Shown here piece after piece: positions 57,555 through 64,000 of a stretch of 64,000 bases of DNA (position 1 is its first letter; every line of letters starts with the position of its first letter). The position numbers were made by a program, and so were the translations under genes. The notes under the pieces are model-generated. The model did no database searches, was not told the origin of the DNA, and saw only the letters and a list, made by a program, of their open reading frames with translations. The stretch is from CAWFLT01 sp963816795 (lineage in GTDB: Bacteria; Acidobacteriota; Vicinamibacteria; Vicinamibacterales; SCN-69-37). The stretch is from NCBI GenBank assembly GCA_963816795.1, contig CAWFLT010000012.1:186001-250000 (forward strand), read 5' to 3'.

Positions 57555-58976
57555 TCACAAATACAGTGTAAATGGCTGCTCGAGCCCTTCGGCGACGAAC
57601 CGCAGGAACCGTGCCGCGTCGGCGCCGTCGATCACGCGGTGATCGTACGACAACGAGAGCGGCAGCATCTGCCGCGGAACGAAGGCGGAGTCTTTCCAGA
57701 CCGGCTCGACGGCCGCCCGCGACATGCCGAGAATCGCCACTTCAGGCTGGTTGATGATCGGCGTGAAGGACGTTCCGCCGATGCCGCCGAGATTGGTAAT
57801 CGAAAACACCCCGCCGGCCATCTCTTCGAGCGAGAGTTTCCTGTCGCGCGCCTTCTGCGAGACCGCGGCCAGTTCGGCGGCAATCTCGGTAATCGTCTTG
57901 CGGTCGGCGTCGCGAATCACCGGCACCAGCAGGCCATTGGGTGTGTCGACGGCCAGGCCGATGTGCGCGTACTTCTTGTAGACGATCGCTTCGTTGGCCA
58001 TGTCGACCGACGACGCGAACTGCGGGAAGCGGCCGAGTGCCATGGCGACGACCTTGATCGCGACGGCAGTGACGGTGAGCTTGCCGCCGCCCTTCTCGAC
58101 TTTCGGGCCATAGGTCTTGCGGAAGTCCTCGAGCGCCGTGACGTCGGCCTTGTCGTGCTGCGTGACGTGCGGCGCCTGCCAGGCGGCCGAGAGATGCTCG
58201 GCCGTCTTGCGGCGGATGTTCGACATCGGCTTGACCTCGACGTCACCCCATTTCGCGAAGTCGGGCAGCGGGCCGGTGCGCATCTGCGCCACGCCGCGGC
58301 TGCCGCCGCCGGCCAGCACGCTCTTCACATGCTCCTTGACGTCTTCCTGGCCGATGCGCCCGCCCGGCCCGGTGCCGGCGACGCCCTGGATGTCAACGCC
58401 GAGCTCGCGCGCATAGCGGCGCACTGAAGGCGCCGCCGGCACCACGACCGGCTCGCCACTCGCTGCCGGGGCCGGCCGACCGGTCGTGATGTCGACGACC
58501 GCGGCGGCAGTCCGCATCGCCGGACGAGGCTCCGGAGCCGGCTTCGTCTCCGCCGCCGGCGCGCGCTCGGCCGCGGGTTCCTGCTCGGGCGCCGCGCCCG
58601 CCGTGGCGGCATCCGAACGCGCCGCCGTGCTCGTGTCGCGTTTCGCATCAGCCGCCGCCGGTGCGGGCGCCGCCGGCTTGGCCGCAGCCTCACCCTTCGC
58701 CGCCTTGGCCGCGGGCGCCTCGGTTTCCGCTTGCGCCGCGCCCTCGTTGAGCACGACCACGACCTGCCCCACCTTGACCTTGTCGCCAGGCTTGACGCGG
58801 ACTTCGGCGACCGTCCCGCCGGCCGACGTCGGCACCTCGATGGTGGCCTTGTCTGTCTCGAGCTCGAGAATCGCCTGCTCTGCCGTCACCACGTCCCCGG
58901 GCTTCACCAGGACACGCACGACATCGCCCTTCTCAACATTCTCGCCAAGCTCGGGAAGTTTCACTTCGATCGGCAT
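57555..58976 (-). CDS. aceF: Pyruvate dehydrogenase E2, dihydrolipoyllysine acetyltransferase
   Basis: There is one lipoyl domain with Lys43 in LELETDKATIEVP, an Ala/Pro-rich hinge (residues ~85-175), an E3-binding domain SVRRYARELGVDIQGVAGTG and GPGGRIGQEDVKEHV, and a catalytic domain ending SLSYDHRVIDGADAARFLRF with the His-x3-Asp-Gly motif. The length is 473 residues. It transfers acetyl groups from E1 to CoA. It lies between aceE and lpdA on the same strand, with repeats in both gaps. The gene is intact. Confidence 0.95.
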   Translation of the reverse strand: MPIEVKLPELGENVEKGDVVRVLVKPGDVVTAEQAILELETDKATIEVPTSAGGTVAEVRVKPGDKVKVGQVVVVLNEGAAQAETEAPAAKAAKGEAAAKPAAPAPAAADAKRDTSTAARSDAATAGAAPEQEPAAERAPAAETKPAPEPRPAMRTAAAVVDITTGRPAPAASGEPVVVPAAPSVRRYARELGVDIQGVAGTGPGGRIGQEDVKEHVKSVLAGGGSRGVAQMRTGPLPDFAKWGDVEVKPMSNIRRKTAEHLSAAWQAPHVTQHDKADVTALEDFRKTYGPKVEKGGGKLTVTAVAIKVVAMALGRFPQFASSVDMANEAIVYKKYAHIGLAVDTPNGLLVPVIRDADRKTITEIAAELAAVSQKARDRKLSLEEMAGGVFSITNLGGIGGTSFTPIINQPEVAILGMSRAAVEPVWKDSAFVPRQMLPLSLSYDHRVIDGADAARFLRFVAEGLEQPFTLYL

Positions 58977-58993
58977 CTAAAACCTCATTAAGG

Positions 58994-59052
58994 GCGCGGG
59001 GCCCCACCCCCGCGCCTCGGGCCCGCGCCGTGAGACCGGCGCGGGGTGTCCA
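58994..59052. repeat. RPT-A repeat element between aceE and aceF
   Basis: The GGGGCCCCACCCCC hairpin (58994-59015) is followed by CTCGGGCCCGCGCC, a loop, and CCGGCGCGGGGTGTCC. It is almost the same as the copy at 16604-16664. It sits inside an operon, so it is unlikely to be a strong terminator. Confidence 0.88.
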
Positions 59053-59056
59053 TGAA

Positions 59057-61732
59057 CTATGAAATCGCCGGATCCTTCTTGTCGGCGGCGATTTCGAGAT
59101 CCTTGAACGCCTGCCGCACGACTGTCGCGTCGATCGATCCCTCGCGATGAAGCGCAGAGAGCGTGGCGGCGGCGACGTGGCGCGCATCCACTTCGAAGTG
59201 GTTGCGCAGCGACGCGCGATCCTCGCTGCGGCCGAAGCCGTCGGTCCCGAGCGTCACCATCGGCCGGCCGAGGAACCGCGCGATCGTGTCGGGCTGGCTC
59301 TTGAGATAGTCCGACGCAGCGACGACAACGCCGGGGGCCTTGCCGAGCGCCTCGACCAGGTACGGCACGCGCGGAGTCTCTGTCGGGTTGCGCAGGTTCC
59401 ACCGCTCGGTGCGGTGCGCGTCGCGGTAGAGCTCGTTGTAGCTGGTCGCGCTCCAGACGTCGGCGCCGACACCGTACTTCTCGAGCAGGCCCTGCGCCTT
59501 GATGACCTCGTTCATGATCGCGCCGCTGCCGATCAACTGCGCCCTGGCCTTGACCTTGCCGTCGGGCGCGGACTTGAAGCGGTAGAGGCCCTTGATGATG
59601 CCGTCCCGGGCGTCCTTCGGCATCGCCGGCATCTCGTACTGCTCGTTCATGACGGTGATGTAGTAGAAGGCGTCCTCGCGATCGCCGTACATCCGCTTGA
59701 TGCCGTCCTGAATGATCACGCCAAGCTCGAAGGCGTAGGCCGGGTCGTACGCCCGGCACGTCGGCACCGTGGACGCGAGCGTGTGGCTGTTGCCGTCCTG
59801 ATGCTGCAAGCCCTCGCCCGCCAGCGTCGTCCGGCCGGCGGTGCCGCCGAGCAGGAAACCGCGGCAGCGCGCATCGGCCGCCGCCCAGATGAAGTCGCCG
59901 ACCCGCTGGAAGCCGAACATCGAGTAGTAGATGAAGAACGGGATGGTATTGATCCCGTGCGTGGCATACGCGGTGCCGGCGGCGATCCACGACGAGATCG
60001 ATCCGGCTTCCGTGATGCCCTCTTCGAGGATCTGCCCGTCCTTGGCTTCCTTGTAGTAGAGGAGCGTCGCCATGTCGACCGGCTCGTACAGCTGGCCGAT
60101 GCTGGAATAGATGCCGACGGCCTTGAAGAGCGACTCCATGCCGAAGGTGCGCGCTTCGTCGGGGACGATCGGCACGACGAGCTTGCCGATCTCCGGGTGA
60201 CGCAGCAGCTTCGACAACATCCGCACGAACACGGCGGTCGTCGACGCCTTGCGGCCCCCGGTGCCCTGCGAGAACTCGGCGAAGACCTCGTCGAGCGACG
60301 GACGAATCGCCGGCGCGGTGACGACGCGGCGGGGGACGGCGCCGCCGAGCGCGGTGCGCCGTTCCTTCAAGTACGCAATCTCGAGGCTCTTCTCGTCGGG
60401 ACGGTAGAACGGCGCGTCCGCGATCCGATCGTCGGGAATGGGCACGCCGAACCGGTCGCGGAACGACTTGAGATCCGCGTCGTTCATCTTCTTCTGCTGA
60501 TGGGTGATGTTCTTGCCCTCGCCCGCTTCGCCGAGGCCGTAGCCCTTGACGGTTCGCGCCAGGATGACGGTGGGGCCGCCCTTGTGCTGCATCGCCGCGC
60601 GATAGGCGTTGTAGACCTTCACCGGGTCGTGACCGCCGAGCGCCATCTGCTTCACCTCGTCGTCCGAGAGGTGCCGCACCATCTCCTGCAGGCGCGGATC
60701 GGCGCCCCAGAAGTTCTTCCGGATGTAGGCGCCGTCTTCGACGACGTACCGCTGGTACTCGCCGTCGACGACATCGCCCATGCGCTTGACGAGCACGCCT
60801 TCGGTGTCGCGAGCGAGCAGGTCGTCCCACTCCGTGCCCCAGAGCACCTTGATCACATTCCAGCCGGCGCCACGGAAGACGGACTCGAGCTCCTGGATGA
60901 TCTGGCCATTGCCGCGCACCGGACCGTCGAGCCGCTGCAGGTTGCAGTTGACGACGAAGATCAGGTTGTCGAGCTTCTCGCGCGACGCGAGTGACAGGGA
61001 GCCGAGCGCCTCGGGCTCGTCGGTCTCGCCGTCCCCGAGAAAGGCCCAGATCTTCTGGTCCGACGGCTCCTTCAAGCCGCGATTCTCGAGGTAGCGGCTG
61101 AAGCGGGCCTGGTAAATCGCCATCAATGGCCCGAGTCCCATCGAGACCGTCGGGAACTCCCAGAAGTCGGGCATCAGCCACGGATGCGGATACGAGGAGA
61201 GGCCCGGCTCGGCGCGCAGCTCGTGCCGGAAGTTCCGCAAATGCGTTTCGTTGAAGCGGCCTTCGAGGAAGCCGCGCGAGTAGATGCCGGGTGACGCGTG
61301 GCCCTGGAAGTAGATGATGTCGGCGTCGCGGCCCGCGTCCTTGCCACGGAAGAAATGATTGAAGGCCACCTCGTACAGCGTCGCCGACGAGGCGAAGGTC
61401 GAGATATGCCCGCCGATGCCGTCGGACTCACGGTTGCCGCGCACGACCATCGCCATCGCGTTCCACCGCACCAGGCTCTTGATGCGGCGCTCGATCTCGC
61501 GGTCGCCCGGGTACGCCACCTGCTCGTTGACGGGGATCGAGTTGACGTAGGGCGTGTTGGCCGAAAACGGGACCTTGACCCCGGATTGGCGCGCGCGGGC
61601 GCGCAGGGCGTCGAGCAGCCGCACCACGCGGGCTTTGTCTCCCTGCCGCAAGACGTAGTCGAGCGATTCGAGCCATTCGCGGGTTTCAACCGCCTCGAGG
61701 GCGGCGGCATCAGTGGGGGCGAGGTTCTTCAT
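59057..61732 (-). CDS. aceE: Pyruvate dehydrogenase E1 component, homodimeric type
   Basis: E1 decarboxylates pyruvate with thiamine diphosphate. The 891-residue length matches the single-chain type. Motifs are NTPYVNSIPVNEQVAYPGDR, RESDGIGGHISTFASSATLY, HFFRGKDAGRDADIIYFQGH, the ThDP motif WAFLGDGETDEPEALGSLSL through FVVNCNLQRLDGPVRGN, VPDEARTFGMESLFKAVGIY, and GEGLQHQDGNSHTLASTVPT. It is the first gene of aceE-aceF-lpdA. The gene is intact. Confidence 0.97.
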   Translation of the reverse strand: MKNLAPTDAAALEAVETREWLESLDYVLRQGDKARVVRLLDALRARARQSGVKVPFSANTPYVNSIPVNEQVAYPGDREIERRIKSLVRWNAMAMVVRGNRESDGIGGHISTFASSATLYEVAFNHFFRGKDAGRDADIIYFQGHASPGIYSRGFLEGRFNETHLRNFRHELRAEPGLSSYPHPWLMPDFWEFPTVSMGLGPLMAIYQARFSRYLENRGLKEPSDQKIWAFLGDGETDEPEALGSLSLASREKLDNLIFVVNCNLQRLDGPVRGNGQIIQELESVFRGAGWNVIKVLWGTEWDDLLARDTEGVLVKRMGDVVDGEYQRYVVEDGAYIRKNFWGADPRLQEMVRHLSDDEVKQMALGGHDPVKVYNAYRAAMQHKGGPTVILARTVKGYGLGEAGEGKNITHQQKKMNDADLKSFRDRFGVPIPDDRIADAPFYRPDEKSLEIAYLKERRTALGGAVPRRVVTAPAIRPSLDEVFAEFSQGTGGRKASTTAVFVRMLSKLLRHPEIGKLVVPIVPDEARTFGMESLFKAVGIYSSIGQLYEPVDMATLLYYKEAKDGQILEEGITEAGSISSWIAAGTAYATHGINTIPFFIYYSMFGFQRVGDFIWAAADARCRGFLLGGTAGRTTLAGEGLQHQDGNSHTLASTVPTCRAYDPAYAFELGVIIQDGIKRMYGDREDAFYYITVMNEQYEMPAMPKDARDGIIKGLYRFKSAPDGKVKARAQLIGSGAIMNEVIKAQGLLEKYGVGADVWSATSYNELYRDAHRTERWNLRNPTETPRVPYLVEALGKAPGVVVAASDYLKSQPDTIARFLGRPMVTLGTDGFGRSEDRASLRNHFEVDARHVAAATLSALHREGSIDATVVRQAFKDLEIAADKKDPAIS

Positions 61733-61768
61733 GAGGGTTCTTGTCCTTGGACGTCGACGATCCTTTCT

Positions 61769-61795
61769 ATTCTAGTCCTCCCGGGCGCCGGGAGG
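61769..61795 (-). promoter_or_regulatory. aceE promoter region with 8-bp inverted repeat
   Basis: On the minus strand TAGAAT (61774-61769) is a good -10 box about 37 bases before the aceE ATG. CCTCCCGG-GCG-CCGGGAGG (61777-61795) lies immediately upstream where a spacer/-35 box would be. It could be an operator for aceE or for the divergent peptidase gene. Confidence 0.4.
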
Positions 61796-61831
61796 ATACC
61801 GGCGGTGCGCCGATCGGTGCAGAATTAGCCA

Positions 61832-63542
61832 ATGAACGTGCTGTCTCCACCGCGTGCGCGACGCCGGCCGGCATCGTGTGCCATTCTGCTCGTCATGACG
61901 TCAGCGGCATGCTCCACCTCTGTACCGGCCACGCCCCCGTCCCAGGCGCCTTCAGCCGTCGTCGCGGCGCTCGACGCCAAGATTCGCCGATTTGCGCCGG
62001 TCGACCTGAGCGCGCCGGTCGACGCGCTGCCGCAGAACGAGCGGCAGGCGCTGACGAAGCTGGTGGACGCGGCGCGACTGATGGACGGGCTGTTCCTGGA
62101 ACAGGTCTGGGCGGGCAACGTCAGCGTGCTGACGCAGCTCGCGGCTGACCGGACGCCGGAAGGCCAGGCCGAGCTGCACTACTTCCTGATCAACAAGGGG
62201 CCGTGGTCACGGTTGGATCATCACGAACCGTTCCTGCGGCCGGGCTTCTCGGTGCCCGCCGAAGCCGCCGCAGGCCAATTTCTACCCGGCGGATGCCACG
62301 CGCGAAGAGGTCGACGCGTGGATTGGCTCGCTCAAGGGCGCGGCGCACGCCGAGGCGGCAGGATTCTTCACCGTGATCAGGCGCGGCGCCGACGGCAAGC
62401 TGATGGCCGTGCCGTACAGCGTGGCGTACCGCAACACGCTGGTCGCCGCCGCAGCGGCGCTCACGGACGCCGCGGCGCTGACGACCCAGCCATCGCTGAA
62501 GAAGTTCCTCGAGCTGCGGGCCGACGCGTTTCTCTCCAACGACTACTACGCCAGCGACGTCGCCTGGATGGAGCTCGACGCCTCGATCGAACCGACCATC
62601 GGGCCGTACGAGACCTACGAAGACGAATGGTTTGGCTACAAAGCGGCGTTCGAAGCGTTCGTCACCCTGCGGGACGACGTCGAGACGCAGAAGCTCGGGA
62701 TGTTCAGTGCCGAGCTGCAAGGGCTCGAGAACGCGCTGCCCATCGATCCCAAATTCCGGTCGGCCAAGTTGGGCGCGTTGGCGCCGATTCGCGTCGTCAA
62801 CGTCGTCTACTCGGGCGGCGACGGCAATCGCGGCGTGCAGACCGCGGCATTCAACCTGCCGAACGACGACCGCGTCATCCGCGAAAAAGGCGCCAAGCGG
62901 GTGATGCTGAAAAACGTTCAGGACGCGAAGTTCCAGAAGGTCCTGTTGCCGATCTCAGCCGTGGCTCTGGCGCCAGGCGATCGCGGCAAGGTGAGCTTCG
63001 ACGCGTTCTTCACGCACATCCTGATGCACGAGCTCATGCACGGCCTCGGCCCGCACCAGGTGTCGACGAGCGGCCTGGCGGTCCGGCTCGCGCTGAAGGA
63101 CACGTATTCCGCGATTGAAGAAGCCAAGGCGGACATCTCGGGTCTCTGGGCATTGCAGCAATTGGCGGACAAAGGCGTGGTCGCGGCGCCGATCGCCCAG
63201 GCGATGTACTCGACCTTCCTGGCGTCGGCATTCCGCTCCATCCGCTTCGGCCTCAACGAAGCGCACGGCAAAGGCATCGCGCTGCAGCTCAACTACCTGC
63301 TCGACCAAGGCGCCTTTGTGGTCAACCCGGACGGCACGTTCAGCGTCGTCGACGCCAAGATCCGCGACGCGGTGACGTCGCTGACGCGAGAACTGATGAC
63401 GATACAGGCCAACGGCGACTACGCCGCCGCGCAGGCGTTGTTGAAGAAGCTCGTCGAGCTGCGCGATCCGGTGAAGGCCGTGCTGGAGAAACTGAAGGAC
63501 GTGCCGGTGGATATCGAGCCGAGGTTTGTCAGCGTCCGCTGA
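61832..63542 (+). CDS. M49-like (dipeptidyl peptidase III-type) metallopeptidase lipoprotein, one frameshift
   Basis: A lipoprotein signal (ASCAILLVMTSAACS) precedes a helical domain with ALDAKIRRFAPVDLS and INKGPWSRLDHHEPFL. After a frame break near 62270 come NFYPADATREEVDAWIGSLK and ASVAWMELDASIEPTIGPYE-type sequence (here DVAWMELDASIEPTIGPYE). The zinc site is HILMHELMHGLGPH, a HExxH form of the M49 HExxGH, with EEAKADISGLW as the third-ligand motif (EExxAD). One base removed gives 569 residues. DPP III enzymes trim dipeptides from peptide N-termini; a surface location is implied here. The substrate is unknown. Confidence 0.85.
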
Positions 63543-63811
63543 CAAGATCTTTCGAAGAGCACGAGGACGAGGGACGAAGAACACGAATTAGGGGACGTCG
63601 ACAAGCGACGCACGGAAAGAGACCGTCCGCAGGCGAGCGTAGCGAGCCGTCGCGGACGCGCGCGTGGGGGTGGGGCCCCACGCGCAACAAAACAAAGTAG
63701 ACGCCGCTCACTACGTTTCAGGCCAGGTCGGCCTTCTTCAGTTGCGCGCGGGGCCCCACCCCCGCGCGCGGCGCCCTCACGGCTCGCTACGCTCGCCTTC
63801 GGGCGGTCTAG
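63543..63811. repeat. RPT-B then RPT-A repeat block
   Basis: AGATCTTTC (63545-63553) and CGAAGAGCACGAGGACGAGG words come first. An RPT-A copy in reverse orientation follows (63620-63690: GAGCGTAGCGAGCC, then GTGGGGGTGGGGCCCC). A second RPT-A copy in forward orientation lies at 63744-63810 (GGGGCCCCACCCCC, then CTCGCTACGCTCG and CTTCGGGCGGTC). The two RPT-A copies face each other, giving a large inverted repeat. Confidence 0.85.
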
Positions 63812-64000
63812 TCACTTCTTGACAGTCGCCCCCGTCAGCCCCGCGACCGCCGACAGCGTCGCCTGCGCCGCGTTCATGCCGAGCAGGAAGTCCTTGTCGG
63901 AGAACGTCGTGAAGACGTCGATCGGCTGATGCCAGGTCGGGTTCCAGCCGGCGCCGGTGTGCATGCCGCGTTCGTTCTCCCGCAGACTGATCGCCGGCAC
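63812..64000 (-). CDS. M28-type peptidase, C-terminal 62 residues (runs off the window)
   Basis: The visible end reads WNPTWHQPIDVFTTFSDKDF then LLGMNAAQATLSAVAGLTGA and TVKK. The WHQPxD..FSDKD segment, with a metal-ligand His, is how many M28 (leucyl/glutaminyl-type) peptidases end. The 5' end lies beyond base 64000. The identity rests on a short piece. Confidence 0.6.
   Translation of the reverse strand: MPAISLRENERGMHTGAGWNPTWHQPIDVFTTFSDKDFLLGMNAAQATLSAVAGLTGATVKK

Noticed and set aside
58977..61181. A 734-codon minus-strand frame overlapping aceE
   Set aside because: Shifted-frame shadow of aceE, Arg/Pro-rich, no motif.

Overview
The window is GC-rich bacterial chromosome. It holds homodimeric pyruvate dehydrogenase, many secreted carboxypeptidase-regulatory-like, BNR/sortilin-like and surface-antigen proteins, Tat and lipoprotein signals, and GH109-like and MoxR/DUF58/VWA clusters. 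This mix points to a Gram-negative soil-type bacterium, most plausibly an acidobacterium of the Vicinamibacteria kind. That placement is inferred from gene content, since no rRNA or other marker was seen. There is no sign of a plasmid, phage or IS element, and I saw no tRNA, rRNA or CRISPR array.

Layout. 1-7.2 kb: SPFH membrane protein with a small ribbon-helix-helix partner, a thioredoxin lipoprotein, a metallopeptidase/beta-propeller/outer-membrane-barrel protein, a hotdog thioesterase, type I pantothenate kinase. 7.2-13.9 kb: 7Fe ferredoxin, then a plus-strand set of beta-barrel protein, blue-copper protein, histidine kinase, NtrC-type sigma-54 activator and two paralogous His/Cys-rich lipoproteins preceded by a sigma-54-like promoter. 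13.8-16.6 kb: galactokinase-family kinase and a Tat-exported GH109-like Gfo/Idh/MocA protein. 16.7-25.6 kb: an aerobic benzoyl-CoA (box) island on the minus strand (boxC, boxB, enoyl-CoA hydratase, aldehyde dehydrogenase, kynureninase-like enzyme, 3-hydroxyacyl-CoA dehydrogenase) divergent from boxR, which carries a double palindromic operator. 25.6-35.7 kb: a large BNR-repeat exported protein, UPF0173 hydrolase, lipoyl synthase running in frame into an ABC ATPase, its permease, family-5 uracil-DNA glycosylase, an SRPBCC protein, and prephenate dehydratase behind what looks like a phenylalanine attenuator. 35.9-43.9 kb: four tandem paralogous secreted proteins. 44-53.2 kb: a minus-strand MoxR/DUF58/VWA operon with a NYN/LOTUS protein. 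53.3-55.4 kb: a lipoprotein, a TlpA-type thioredoxin and a SLOG-like protein. 56-61.7 kb: pyruvate dehydrogenase complex genes aceE-aceF-lpd. 61.8-64 kb: an M49-like metallopeptidase lipoprotein and the C-terminus of an M28-like peptidase.

Two features run through the whole window. First, about 45 single-base frameshifts break conserved genes, nearly all explained by one extra base. Removing one base per shift restores a length divisible by three in almost every affected gene, so I read them as mainly sequence or assembly errors and annotate through them. Second, the gaps between genes are packed with dispersed inverted repeats of several unrelated 'words' that share one architecture: short degenerate words in tandem, then their reverse complement. 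They sit mainly at gene 3' ends and in several places run into coding sequence. I do not recognise a named family for them.
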